Origin: Pseudomonadota bacterium
Lineage (GTDB): Bacteria > Pseudomonadota > Alphaproteobacteria > Reyranellales > Reyranellaceae
Assembly: GCA_023386865.1 (NCBI GenBank)
Contig: JAEWIV010000191.1
Span: 1-64,000 of the forward strand
Direction: 5' to 3'
DNA: 64,000 nucleotides
The position numbers were made by a program, and so were the translations under genes. The notes under the pieces are model-generated. The model was not told the origin of the DNA. It ran no database searches and worked only from the letters and a program-made list of their open reading frames with translations. Shown here piece by piece: positions 49,218-57,150 of this stretch. Every line of letters starts with the position of its first letter. Within the stretch, counting starts at the first letter, position 1.

Positions 49218-49697
49218 ATGCCCACCGCCAAGGCGCGTCGCATCATCGACATCGCCCTCGACGAGGAGTCCGTGGCGCGGCGCTCGCCCGAGGTGGAGCA
49301 CGAGCGCGCGGTGGCGCTGTTCGACCTCCTGGAGGCGAACGACTTCGTGCTGGTCGGTGGCACGCCCGGACCCTACCGGCTGCGTATCGGCATCTACGAG
49401 CAGCGGCTGGTGTTCGACGTGCGCGATGCCGACGACAACAAGCTGCGCGACATCGTGCTGTCGCTGACGCCGTTTCGCAAGGTCGTGAAGGACTACTTCC
49501 TGATCTGCGAGAGCTACTACGCGGCCATCAAGAAGCTCAGCCCCTCGCAGATCGAGGCGCTCGACATGGGCCGGCGCGGCCTGCACAACGAGGGCTCCGA
49601 GCTTCTGCGCGAGCGGCTCGACGGCAAGATCGAGCTCGACCTCGACACGGCGCGCCGACTGTTCACCCTGATCTGCGCGCTGCACATCAAGCTGTGA
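49218..49697 (+). CDS. UPF0262 family protein
   Basis: 159 aa. Starts [20 protein letters not shown]; the block [20 protein letters not shown] and the end [12 protein letters not shown] identify UPF0262, an alphaproteobacterial family that always follows hisD. No known activity. The start lies four bases after the hisD stop. Confidence 0.92.
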   Translation: MPTAKARRIIDIALDEESVARRSPEVEHERAVALFDLLEANDFVLVGGTPGPYRLRIGIYEQRLVFDVRDADDNKLRDIVLSLTPFRKVVKDYFLICESYYAAIKKLSPSQIEALDMGRRGLHNEGSELLRERLDGKIELDLDTARRLFTLICALHIKL

Positions 49698-49701
49698 CGC
49701 G

Positions 49702-50151
49702 ATGGCGATGAACGGCCTTCCCGCCAGCCTGTTGTTCGCCTGCAGCGAAAACGCCGTGCGCTCGCCCATGGCCGAGGGGCTCGCGAGGCGGCTCTACGGT
49801 CAGGCGTCGTACATCGATTCCGTCGGCGTGCGGGCAGGTGGCGCCGACGGTTTTGTCGCCGCGGCCCTCGACGAGATCGGCATCGACGTCCATGGACATC
49901 ATGGAAAGACCTTCGATGACGTCGATCCGGCGTCGTTCGACCTGATCGTGACGCTGTCGCCCGAAGCGCATCACCAGGCGCTGGAGATCACGCGCGGGAC
50001 GGCGGCGGAGGTCGAATACTGGCCGGTGCCCGACCCCAGCGCGGTCGAGGGCACGCGCGACATGCGGCTGGATGCCTATCGCCGGCTGCGCGACCAGTTG
50101 TTGGCACGACTGAAGGTGCGCTTCGGCGCGCCATCGGGGCCGTCGGTGTGA
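49702..50151 (+). CDS. Low-molecular-weight phosphatase/ArsC-like protein
   Basis: 149 aa. The P-loop C14-SENAV-R20 matches the CX5R nucleophile loop of low-Mr protein tyrosine phosphatases and arsenate reductases; the acid DPSAVEGT is at about 113. Probably a phosphotyrosine phosphatase-like enzyme; arsenate reductase activity cannot be excluded. It follows UPF0262 by four bases. Confidence 0.88.
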   Translation: MAMNGLPASLLFACSENAVRSPMAEGLARRLYGQASYIDSVGVRAGGADGFVAAALDEIGIDVHGHHGKTFDDVDPASFDLIVTLSPEAHHQALEITRGTAAEVEYWPVPDPSAVEGTRDMRLDAYRRLRDQLLARLKVRFGAPSGPSV

Positions 50152-50163
50152 GCCGATCAGGGT

Positions 50164-50727
50164 TCAGTTCGTGCCGTGGTACCACGCCCCGCGATGCGAC
50201 GTACGGCGCGCGAGCGGCAGGTTGACGATGTCCATGAATACCGATGCCGCGCCGTCGCCGCCGGCGAGATCGCCTTCCAGCACGTCGACGTCGAAGGTGA
50301 GTTTGTCGCCTTCGAGCTTGGGCGACTTCAGCACGACCACGGCATCGACCACCGCGGCCTTGGCCTTCATCAGCACCGACACCGTCGCGTTGGGCGGCGT
50401 CTTGGCGAAGCTGTCGGAGGCGTTGCTGGTCCACTCCTCCAGCAGGTGAGCGGTGAGGGCGTGGCCTGCCGAGCGCACCGGCCGGTCGGCGAAGATGATG
50501 GCGTTGGGTGACACGCCCTCGAGCACGAGCTTGCCGCCGCCGAGCTTCGCGGCCTTGGCGTTGAGAACGATCATCGACGGCACGACGCGCGGCTGCTGGG
50601 GCTGGCCAATCACCTTGGGCGCACCTTGGGCGGTGGTTTGCCCGGCGGTTTGCGCGGCCACCGGCGACGCCGCCGTGATCGGGAGCAGGGCCGCGGCGAC
50701 GACCGCCAGGGAGCGGATACGGTTCAT
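50164..50727 (-). CDS. Secreted protein, paralogue A of a tandem pair
   Basis: 187 aa with a Sec signal peptide (LAVVAAALLPITAASPVAAQ). The mature part shares with the next gene the order IVLNAKA, KLVLEGVSPNA, RPVRSAGHALT, SFAKTPPNATVSV, VVVLKSPKLEGDKLTFDVDVLEG and ASVF. No family recognised. GAGG lies before the ATG at 50727. It is eight bases from the paralogue's stop and lies against the direction of the surrounding housekeeping genes. Confidence 0.8.
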   Translation of the reverse strand: MNRIRSLAVVAAALLPITAASPVAAQTAGQTTAQGAPKVIGQPQQPRVVPSMIVLNAKAAKLGGGKLVLEGVSPNAIIFADRPVRSAGHALTAHLLEEWTSNASDSFAKTPPNATVSVLMKAKAAVVDAVVVLKSPKLEGDKLTFDVDVLEGDLAGGDGAASVFMDIVNLPLARRTSHRGAWYHGTN

Positions 50728-50735
50728 GGCAGGCC

Positions 50736-51503
50736 TCAGTAGCACGGCAGCAGCGGGGGCTTGCCGCAGGTCGGCTGGTTGTAGCGCTGCTGGTAGCGTG
50801 GATCGATGTCAGGTGGCGGCGGCGCGCCTACCGCCGTGCCGTAGCTCCGCGGCGGCGGCACGTAGGGATGGGTGGGCGAGGGATTCGACCAGCCGCTGAA
50901 GGTACTGGTGCCGTGCGGATCGCCGATGTTTGGCGTCTCGCCGCCGGTGGTCTGGCTGGTGCCGTAGTAGGTGAAGCCGTTGGAGCCCAGGCCGAACCAG
51001 ACCGTGTCGATGAACACCGAGGCAGGCCCGTCGGCCTTGCCCAGGCTGCCTTCCAGCACCTGGACATCAAAGGTGAGCTTGTCGCCGTCCAGCTTGGCCG
51101 CGTTGAGCACGACCACGACGTCGGCGACCGAAGAGCCGTCCTTGCTGAACACCGAGGCGGTGGCATTCGGCGGATCCTTGGCGAAGCTCCCGGTGCGCCA
51201 GATCTCGACCATCTCGGGCGTCGCCATGTGGCCGACCGTGCGGACGGGGCGGCTGGTGAACAGGGTCGCGGTCGGCTGCACGCCGTCCAGGATCAGCTTG
51301 TCGCCCTCCAGGCGGCCTGCCTTGGCGTTGAGCACGATCAGCGCCGTGGAGTACCGCCTGTTGGTGGGAACGCCGATCGTCTTGGGTCCGCTCGCGGCAA
51401 CGGTCGGCGCAGCCGGTGCGGGCGTCGGCGTTTGGGCAAAAACGTGCCCGGAGGCCAGGATCAGGGCGGCAGCGAGAAGGCTGCACGTCTGCTGTGCGTT
51501 CAT
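50736..51503 (-). CDS. Secreted protein, paralogue B of a tandem pair
   Basis: 255 aa with signal peptide (CSLLAAALILASGHVFAQ). Same repeated blocks as paralogue A (IVLNAKAGRLEGDKLILDGVQP; SFAKDPPNATASVFSKDG; VVVLNAAKLDGDKLTFDVQVLEG). A glycine/proline-rich C-terminal extension follows, ending CGKPPLLPCY with two cysteines. GGAAGGA precedes the ATG at 51503. Both proteins look periplasmic or secreted; function unknown. They probably arose by local duplication and differ mainly in the C-terminal tail. Confidence 0.8.
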   Translation of the reverse strand: MNAQQTCSLLAAALILASGHVFAQTPTPAPAAPTVAASGPKTIGVPTNRRYSTALIVLNAKAGRLEGDKLILDGVQPTATLFTSRPVRTVGHMATPEMVEIWRTGSFAKDPPNATASVFSKDGSSVADVVVVLNAAKLDGDKLTFDVQVLEGSLGKADGPASVFIDTVWFGLGSNGFTYYGTSQTTGGETPNIGDPHGTSTFSGWSNPSPTHPYVPPPRSYGTAVGAPPPPDIDPRYQQRYNQPTCGKPPLLPCY

Positions 51504-51643
51504 TGCGACTGGTCCTTCCTTCCCCGGGCGTCCGCAGCCGCGCCTTGTATAGGGGAAAGCAATCCCCCGGTCGAGTTGACTAAACTCCGTCCGCAGCCCA
51601 TTTTCCGGCCGCTTCATTCTCCAATGCTCCAACCGGAGGCCGG

Positions 51644-51862
51644 ATGGCCAAGGAAGACCTGATCGAGTTCACCGGTGTGGTGTCCGAGCTGCTGCCGAAC
51701 GCGATGTTCCGGGTGAAGCTCGACAACGACCACACGATCCTCGCCCATACGTCGGGCAAGATGCGCAAGAATCGCATTCGCGTGCTGGCAGGCGACCGCG
51801 TCACCGTCGAGATGACGCCCTACGACCTGACCAAGGGCCGCATCACCTTCCGTTTCAAGTAG
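51644..51862 (+). CDS. infA: Translation initiation factor IF-1
   Basis: 72 aa S1-fold protein: [42 protein letters not shown] and [16 protein letters not shown] are invariant features. GGAGG precedes the start. It binds the ribosomal A site during initiation. The stop is followed three bases later by maf. Confidence 0.97.
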   Translation: MAKEDLIEFTGVVSELLPNAMFRVKLDNDHTILAHTSGKMRKNRIRVLAGDRVTVEMTPYDLTKGRITFRFK

Positions 51863-51865
51863 GCG

Positions 51866-52444
51866 TTGGGCGCCCAGCCGATCCCGCCGCTGATCCTCGC
51901 TTCCGCCTCGCCGCGTCGGCTCGACCTGCTGCGCCAAGTGGGCATCGAGCCCACCGAGATCGATCCCGCCCACATCGACGAGACGCCCGGCGCCGGCGAG
52001 CTGCCGCGCGCCTATGCGCTGCGCATGGCCAGGGCGAAGCTTGCAGCGGTCGCCGTCCGCCGTCCGCACATGGTCGTGCTGGCGGCCGACAGCGTCGTGG
52101 TCTGCGGCCGGCGCATCCTGCCCAAGGCCGAGACCGAAGCCGAGGGGCGCGCCTGCCTCGACCTGCTGTCGGGCCGCAGGCATCGCGTGCTGGGCGGCGT
52201 CGCCGGCGGTTCGCCCGATGGAACGGTGCGCACGCGGCTGGTCGAGACCATCGTGCGTTTCAAGCGACTGGAGCCTGCCGAGATCGACGACTACATCGCG
52301 AGTGGCGAGTGGCGCGGCAAGGCGGGCGGCTATGCCATCCAGGGCCGCGCGGCGCGCTTCGTCAGCTTCATCTCCGGGTCTTACAGCAACGTCGTCGGCC
52401 TGCCGCTCTACGAGACGGTCGGTCTCCTGCGGGCTTCCTCGTGA
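51866..52444 (+). CDS. maf: Maf family nucleotide pyrophosphatase
   Basis: 192 aa. ILASASPRRLDLLRQVGI is the Maf substrate loop, AADSVVVCGRRILPKAE the second motif, and GKAGGYAIQGRAARFV the third. The enzyme hydrolyses non-canonical or normal NTPs, preventing misincorporation. TTG is the likely start. Usual order infA-maf-RNase in alphaproteobacteria. Its end overlaps the next gene (GTGA). Confidence 0.93.
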   Translation: MGAQPIPPLILASASPRRLDLLRQVGIEPTEIDPAHIDETPGAGELPRAYALRMARAKLAAVAVRRPHMVVLAADSVVVCGRRILPKAETEAEGRACLDLLSGRRHRVLGGVAGGSPDGTVRTRLVETIVRFKRLEPAEIDDYIASGEWRGKAGGYAIQGRAARFVSFISGSYSNVVGLPLYETVGLLRASS

Positions 52445-53628
52445 GCCGCATCGACCGTCTGATCTGCCACGTCATGCCCAACGCCTTTCTGATGGCGCTG
52501 GTCACGGCGGGCCGGCTGGTCGAGCTGCAGATCGTGCGCCGCGACAGGCCCTCGCGCGTCGAAGGCGTGTTCCTCGGCCGGCTCGAGCGGGTGATGCCGG
52601 AGCTCGATGCCGCCTTCGTCGACATCGGCATCGGCCGGTCCGCCTTCCTGCGTGCCGAGGATCGTGCCGGCATCGACGACTGGCCGCCGCCCGGCGCACC
52701 GTTGCTGGTGCAGGTGCGCAACGATGGCGAGGGCGAGAAGGGGCCGCGCGTCTCCATGAATATTGCCGTTACCGGACGCTACCTCGTCTACCATCCGGTC
52801 GGATCGGGCATCGGGTTCTCGCGCCGCATCGAGGGCGAAAGCGAGCGCGAGCGCCTGCGTGGCCATGTCGAAGGCCTGCTGGAGGGAGGCATCGTGCTGC
52901 GCACCGCCGCCCGCGGCGTCGGGCCCGACGTGCTGCGCGGGGATTCCGCCCAGATCATGGAGCGCTGGGAGCAGCTCCGCGCGCAGGCCCTCGCCGCGCA
53001 GCCGCCGGCCGACCTGTCGGCGCGCATCCCGGGCGAGCGCGATCCGATCGCCCGCGCGTTGCGAGACCATGGCGCTGCGCTCGAGGAGGTGATCCTCGAC
53101 GATCGCGGCATGGCGCGCACCCTGCAGGACGAGCTGGACCGCCTGGGCGAGAAGATCCGCGTGCGCTGGCACAACGGGGCGATGCCCGCTTTCGACATCG
53201 ACGACGTCGAAGGCCAGATCGATACGGCACTCGCGCCGCGCATCGTGCTGGAGAGCGGGGTGGAGGTGTTGTTCGAGCCGGGCGAGACGCTGACCGCCAT
53301 CGACGTCGACAGCGGCAGCGCCGGCGGCCGCCAGGGCCGCGCACCGCGACGGCCGGTCGAGGTCAACCTCGAGGCCGCACCGGCGATCGCCCAGCAGCTC
53401 CGCCTGCGCAATCTCGCGGGCGCCGTGGTGATCGACTTCGTCACCATGCGCAGCACCTACGACCGCGACAAGGTGCAGGCAGCGCTCGCTGATGCCCTTG
53501 CCGACGACCCGGTGCCCACCCAGCTCTATGGCTTCACGCGGCTCGGCCACTTCGAGTTGACCCGCGCCCGGCGCGGCGCGACTCTGGCGGCCCAGCTCGA
53601 GGCACTGCAGCAAGACGCCGATGACTGA
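52441..53628 (+). CDS. rng: RNase E/G family endoribonuclease, short form
   Basis: 395 aa, shorter than E. coli RNase G (489 aa). GTG start in the maf stop. S1-like N-terminal region with [25 protein letters not shown]. The two catalytic aspartates are present in [10 protein letters not shown] and VVIDFVTM. The zinc-link cysteine pair (CPxC) found in RNase E/G is absent because the protein ends before it, so quaternary structure may differ. Processes RNA 5' ends in this conserved cluster. Confidence 0.88.
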   Translation: MSRIDRLICHVMPNAFLMALVTAGRLVELQIVRRDRPSRVEGVFLGRLERVMPELDAAFVDIGIGRSAFLRAEDRAGIDDWPPPGAPLLVQVRNDGEGEKGPRVSMNIAVTGRYLVYHPVGSGIGFSRRIEGESERERLRGHVEGLLEGGIVLRTAARGVGPDVLRGDSAQIMERWEQLRAQALAAQPPADLSARIPGERDPIARALRDHGAALEEVILDDRGMARTLQDELDRLGEKIRVRWHNGAMPAFDIDDVEGQIDTALAPRIVLESGVEVLFEPGETLTAIDVDSGSAGGRQGRAPRRPVEVNLEAAPAIAQQLRLRNLAGAVVIDFVTMRSTYDRDKVQAALADALADDPVPTQLYGFTRLGHFELTRARRGATLAAQLEALQQDADD

Positions 53629-53842
53629 ACGACCAATTCCGCTGCGCGCGGTGCGCACGGCCGCCAAATGCCCGGTTTGCCGCAAGGAGGTTGGCGCGGG
53701 GTATCGCCCCTTCTGCTCCAAACGCTGCGCCGACATCGACCTCGGGCGCTGGCTAAAGGAGGGCTACCGCATCGAGACCGACGAGGCCCCGCCCGACGAG
53801 GACCCGGGAGCCGGCCGCACGCCAACTGGACAGGAGCGCTGA
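53621..53842 (+). CDS. yacG: DNA gyrase inhibitor YacG
   Basis: 73 aa zinc protein: CPVCRKEV and [15 protein letters not shown] supply the four cysteines. YacG binds gyrase and blocks DNA binding. Overlaps the RNase gene by eight bases and ends the housekeeping block before tRNA-Phe. Confidence 0.93.
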   Translation: MTERPIPLRAVRTAAKCPVCRKEVGAGYRPFCSKRCADIDLGRWLKEGYRIETDEAPPDEDPGAGRTPTGQER

Positions 53843-53875
53843 CGCGTCCTATAAGCCCCGCCGCCAACACGGCGC

Positions 53876-53951
53876 GCCCAGGTAGCTCAGTTGGTAGAGC
53901 ATGCGACTGAAAATCGCAGTGTCGGTGGTTCGATCCCGCCCCTGGGCACCA
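53876..53951 (+). tRNA. tRNA-Phe (GAA)
   Basis: 76 nt with encoded CCA. Acceptor GCCCAGG/CCTGGGC, D arm GCTC/GAGC, anticodon stem GCGAC... with loop CTGAAAA (anticodon GAA), T arm GGTGG-TTCGATC-CCGCC. All stems pair. A decayed copy of its last 37 bases lies 2 kb downstream. Confidence 0.97.
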
Positions 53952-54298
53952 TTTCCAAAGTATGCGCCAGCTTGAAACTACTGGCTTCGACGCCGTGTGG
54001 ATGAACTCACGGCGCCGCCGCCTGGACGTTCCTGGTCCCGGCCAGCGTAGACGCCTGGGTGAGCAGCGCGACCGCGGGGACCAAGGTCTCGTCGTGGGCG
54101 GCATCGCGGGGTAATTGGCTTCGTGCGCTCGCGTTCAGGCTTCTCGTCGGCTCGACGAACCTCCAAGGCCCTGCAAATCGTCCTCGCTTTCCGGGAGTTC
54201 CGCACCGCCGTTTGCTCCAGAAGTGGACTTACGTGGAGCGAAGCATGTGCGCCGTCGAAGCAACCGCCGCGCCATGCTCCTGCGATGCTATCGCCGCC
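53952..54298. other. Gene-poor interval after tRNA-Phe
   Basis: Several short open frames on both strands but none with a ribosome site, family similarity or sensible amino-acid composition. I see no gene here. The stretch is the first part of a 2-kb interval bounded by tRNA-Phe and its decayed copy. Confidence 0.5.
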
Positions 54299-54418
54299 TC
54301 AGGAGTAATGCGCCAGGTAGGAAAGGAACGTGAGGCCGAGTACGACACTCGGGCCGACCACCAGGCTGAGCACCAGCAACTCTTGATCCAGATCATTGCC
54401 GTGGGCGATCCGTACCAT
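54299..54418 (-). CDS. Candidate 39-aa single-span membrane protein
   Basis: Short frame starting VRIAHGNDLDQELL, followed by a hydrophobic span VLSLVVGPSVVLGLTFLSYL and a short tail. AAGGGG lies before the ATG. The topology is that of many bacterial small membrane proteins. It is too short for firm prediction and no homologue is known to me. Confidence 0.4.
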   Translation of the reverse strand: MVRIAHGNDLDQELLVLSLVVGPSVVLGLTFLSYLAHYS

Positions 54419-54575
54419 AGGGTCCCCTTGACCAACGCGCTTTGCGGCGTTCGCTGAGAAGAGGATGGAGCATTCTAGAGCGCAGGGCAGTGCAGAGTAC
54501 GCCTTGCAAAGTGTTGATAAAGATCAGCGATTTTTTCGCTAGCAGCCATAAACTTTTCATACGACGGGAAGAACA

Positions 54576-54773
54576 ATGGCCGCTCAACGCAACTCCAGAA
54601 GGCCGAGACCTCCCTTGAGAATTGGCAGCCTCTGGACATCAAAATATTGGTGCGACCGGGCGGAAGAAGCCTGGACGAAAGCGGCCGAGATGAAGGATCC
54701 GCATGCCAAGGCGACCATGACGCAATTGGCCGAGATGTATCAGCGGTTGGCGGAGCGTCAAACTTCGAACTGA
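54576..54773 (+). CDS. Small helical protein, unknown
   Basis: 65 aa. The core WTSKYWCDRAEEAWTKAAEM followed by DPHAKATMTQLAEMYQRLAER resembles a common small alphaproteobacterial family of pattern YW..RAEEA...A..M.DP.A...M...A..Y..LAER. Such genes are frequent in rhizobial genomes and uncharacterised. GGGAAG precedes the ATG. An AT-rich promoter-like stretch lies just upstream (54490-54560). Confidence 0.7.
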   Translation: MAAQRNSRRPRPPLRIGSLWTSKYWCDRAEEAWTKAAEMKDPHAKATMTQLAEMYQRLAERQTSN

Positions 54774-54788
54774 ACTTTCTGGCGTCCT

Positions 54789-54983
54789 CTATTGGAATGT
54801 GCATTTTGCGCCGGTGGGTCGAAGCTGGCTCACGCCAAGGAAACCGTCCTGGTTGTCGACGAATCTCGGCATCCCGCTTTCGCCGGGGCAGGGATACGCC
54901 ATTTCGACCGGCACCGGGTGACGCGCCATTACTTGCCGGGGGGCCGGCGTGCACGCCGAGAGGCTGAGCGCTAGCAAGGCCAT
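54789..54983 (-). CDS. Candidate small lipoprotein
   Basis: 64 aa. MALLALSLSAC is a short lipoprotein signal with lipobox LSAC; the mature part is proline-rich (TPAPRQVMARHPVPVEMAYP) with further cysteines. The start has no clear ribosome site and the signal is short, so it may be a truncated or chance frame. It lies in the interval between tRNA-Phe and its decayed copy. Confidence 0.4.
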   Translation of the reverse strand: MALLALSLSACTPAPRQVMARHPVPVEMAYPCPGESGMPRFVDNQDGFLGVSQLRPTGAKCTFQ

Positions 54984-55251
54984 CCGAATAATGTCTGACG
55001 GCGTTTCTACGCGACGTTGCGCCGACAACGGCGTGAGGCAAAGGATGTTCTCAGTCGTTTCCACCACGCTGGCATAACCACCCGTCGTCGCGGCAGTTGC
55101 TTCCGGCAATTGAAAAAGTCTCCGGGCCCCACCAGTGAAACGCTGAACGGGAAAATTCCGGGAATTGATCTATCGCAAACTTATTTGCCCAAGCCCGTAT
55201 TTAATCGCCTCTCGGCCGGCACTACGCGGGTCAAACCGAGGGGAAACACAC
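54984..55251. promoter_or_regulatory. Leader of the OmpA-type lipoprotein gene
   Basis: No gene seen. A perfect palindrome AATTCCGGGAATT lies at 55154-55166, about 86 bases before the next start, in a somewhat AT-rich segment, and could be an operator. Confidence 0.35.
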
Positions 55252-55875
55252 ATGCTGAAAAAGTTCCTGATTGCGTCGGCAGCTGGGCTGCTGCTGGCGG
55301 CATGCCAAGAACAGCCGACGCAGTTGACCAGCCCGCCGCCCGCGGCGCCTCGGCCGCAGGCCTTCACGGTGTACTTCGACACCAATCAATCGACGTTGTC
55401 GGCCGAGGCGACCGAGACGGTTGCTCAGGCCGCAGCTGCCTTCAAGCAGGGCGGGACCGCTGTAGCCGTGCGTGGCCACACCGACACGGTCGGCAATGCG
55501 GAGTACAACCTGCAGCTCTCCCTGCGGCGCGCCGCTTCCGCGAAGGAAGCACTGCAGCGCAACGGCGTACCGGCGGCGGCGATTCTGACGGGCGGCGTGG
55601 GCGAGCAAGACCTGCCGGTCCCCACCGCCGACCAAGTCCCGGAACGGCGCAACCGCAGCGTCGACATCGCCATCTCAAGGCGGGCGCTGATGAGCGACAA
55701 GGACTATTGCGCCGCGCTCGCCAAGAAGTGGCGTGAGTATACCCGGACGGATGCATCTGGTCCGGCCCCGCAGGCGATCGCCAAGTGCAATGCCGGAGAT
55801 TACGCTGCGGGCATCACGACGCTGGAGACGATACTGACCAATGACAAGGTCGTATTGCCGTCGCGTTATCTGTAG
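55252..55875 (+). CDS. OmpA-family peptidoglycan-associated lipoprotein
   Basis: 207 aa. Signal peptide ends in lipobox LLAAC. The OmpA C-terminal domain is clear: FTVYFDTNQSTLSAEATETV, VRGHTDTVGNAEYNLQLSLRRA and PERRNRSVDIAI, which bind peptidoglycan. A C-terminal extension of about 55 aa (DYCAALAKKWREYTR ... CNAGDYAAGITTLE) follows, with two cysteines. GAGGGGA precedes the ATG. Probably anchors the outer membrane to the wall, like Pal. Confidence 0.9.
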   Translation: MLKKFLIASAAGLLLAACQEQPTQLTSPPPAAPRPQAFTVYFDTNQSTLSAEATETVAQAAAAFKQGGTAVAVRGHTDTVGNAEYNLQLSLRRAASAKEALQRNGVPAAAILTGGVGEQDLPVPTADQVPERRNRSVDIAISRRALMSDKDYCAALAKKWREYTRTDASGPAPQAIAKCNAGDYAAGITTLETILTNDKVVLPSRYL

Positions 55876-55902
55876 CTAATCCGGCACGAGTAAATTGAGG
55901 AA

Positions 55903-55933
55903 GGCGGTCCTTCTGCGAGGACCGCCCTCTTCG
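55903..55933 (+). terminator. Hairpin after the OmpA-type gene
   Basis: Nine-base perfect stem GGCGGTCCT/AGGACCGCC with a six-base loop, followed by CTCTTCG. Short T content makes it a weak intrinsic terminator. It lies four bases before the decayed tRNA-Phe copy. Confidence 0.6.
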
Positions 55934-55936
55934 TGC

Positions 55937-55973
55937 CGCAGTGTCGGTGGCTCGATCCGGCGCCTGGGCACCG
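55937..55973 (+). repeat. Decayed copy of the tRNA-Phe 3' end (possible att remnant)
   Basis: 37 bases starting CGCAGTGTCGGTGG match the last 37 bases of tRNA-Phe (53915-53951) at 33 positions, in direct orientation, 2,022 bases apart. It covers the anticodon-stem 3' side, T arm, acceptor strand and the CCA (now CCG). There is no 5' half, so it cannot be a tRNA. A 3'-end copy downstream of an intact tRNA is the usual scar of tRNA-targeted integration. Confidence 0.8.
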
Positions 55974-56000
55974 CTCCTCCGGCGGCACTGCCGCTGTCGG

Positions 56001-57026
56001 TCAAAACCCTGCAAAGAGGCCGGGGTCGTACTGCTTGTTCTTGGTGTAGGTCTGCATCAGCGAATTGATGTCGTTCAGCTGCTTCTTCAGATCCTCGAGG
56101 AACGGAGCGAGGTCGCCGTACTTCGCCCTTGCGGAGCCGGTGATCGAGCCGGGGCGATAATCCTGCGAGTGGGCCGACTGGTACTTGATCATCGCCTTGT
56201 AGACGTCGTCGATCATGGCGAGGATGTCCTGCTCGGATTGCCTGAGCTGGTTGGCGGTGTGGGCGTAGCAGTCGTCGATGTTCGTCTTGCGCTTGCACTC
56301 GGCCATGATGATCTTGAAGGGATAGACTCGCCAGGGGTCGGCGCCCCAGGAGCCGTCGAACGGCGGCGGCTTGCCGCCGGTCATCTCCTTGCGCTTGTGC
56401 TCGAACTGGACCTGGACATAGAGCGCGACGAGCTTGCGGTTGTAGTGCCAGAGCTCGAGGAACTTGGGATAGCCGAGGCGGCGCGCGACGGCAGCCCAGT
56501 CGGCGATTCGCTTCTTGCGGTCGCCGCTCCATTTGGGTTCGTCGCCGGCCTGCTCGACCCAGTCGAGCACGCGGTTCGCGAGGTTCTCCTCCGACTGCTG
56601 GACGACGGCAGGGGAGGCCTCGACCACTTCCGTGTCGCCGGTGATCGGGATATGGGCGAACTGTACCGCCATCATGTAGCGCTTGGTCGGCTCGGCGTGC
56701 TTGCGGCGATAGAGGGCGGCAGCGAGGCGCACCTTGGCGCCCTCCTTGATGCCGAGGTCGCGGAGATCCTTGTGGATCTTCTGGAGGTCGCCGGTCGAGC
56801 GCACGAGGCCGCGGGCAAATACGCCGCCGTCGCTGCGATAGACGATGTAGTGCCTCAGCTCATGTGCCGACGACCAGGCGAATTTGTCGAAGCTCGCCGA
56901 GAAGGCCGGGTTCATGATGATTTCCTGCCGCGGCAGGATGGGTTGCCAGCCCTGGGCGATATGCATCTGCATGCGCCGCCGGAACTCTTCCAGCGGCATG
57001 AAATCGGTACGCACCGGAGGCGCCAT
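56001..57026 (-). CDS. Hypothetical protein, 341 aa
   Basis: Soluble, charged, no signal peptide or membrane segment. Not recognised. An N-terminal region (about 1-120) contains AWSSAHELRHYIVYRSDGGVFARG; the C-terminal half is helical with DDCYAHTANQLRQSEQDIL and a lysine-rich end. AGGAG precedes the ATG. It lies just outside the decayed tRNA copy and could belong either to the old insert or to the chromosome. Confidence 0.72.
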   Translation of the reverse strand: MAPPVRTDFMPLEEFRRRMQMHIAQGWQPILPRQEIIMNPAFSASFDKFAWSSAHELRHYIVYRSDGGVFARGLVRSTGDLQKIHKDLRDLGIKEGAKVRLAAALYRRKHAEPTKRYMMAVQFAHIPITGDTEVVEASPAVVQQSEENLANRVLDWVEQAGDEPKWSGDRKKRIADWAAVARRLGYPKFLELWHYNRKLVALYVQVQFEHKRKEMTGGKPPPFDGSWGADPWRVYPFKIIMAECKRKTNIDDCYAHTANQLRQSEQDILAMIDDVYKAMIKYQSAHSQDYRPGSITGSARAKYGDLAPFLEDLKKQLNDINSLMQTYTKNKQYDPGLFAGF

Positions 57027-57150
57027 TCTTCACTCCTGTCGTTCCCCGCCCTTTCAGCCCTCTTCCCACTTGTCGCCCAGGGCAGAGCATAGACAGGTGA
57101 CTGCAGACCGTCTGTGACGTTTGCCACAGCTAGCCCGGCGCGTCGTCGAC

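Noticed and set aside
54059..54457. 132-codon frame after tRNA-Phe
   Set aside because: Biased composition, no ribosome site, no recognisable domain, and it runs antisense to the better-supported 39-aa frame.
53952..55936. Active prophage or integrative element at tRNA-Phe
   Set aside because: No integrase, excisionase, phage or conjugation gene is present, and the 3' copy is mutated. Only a remnant is supported.
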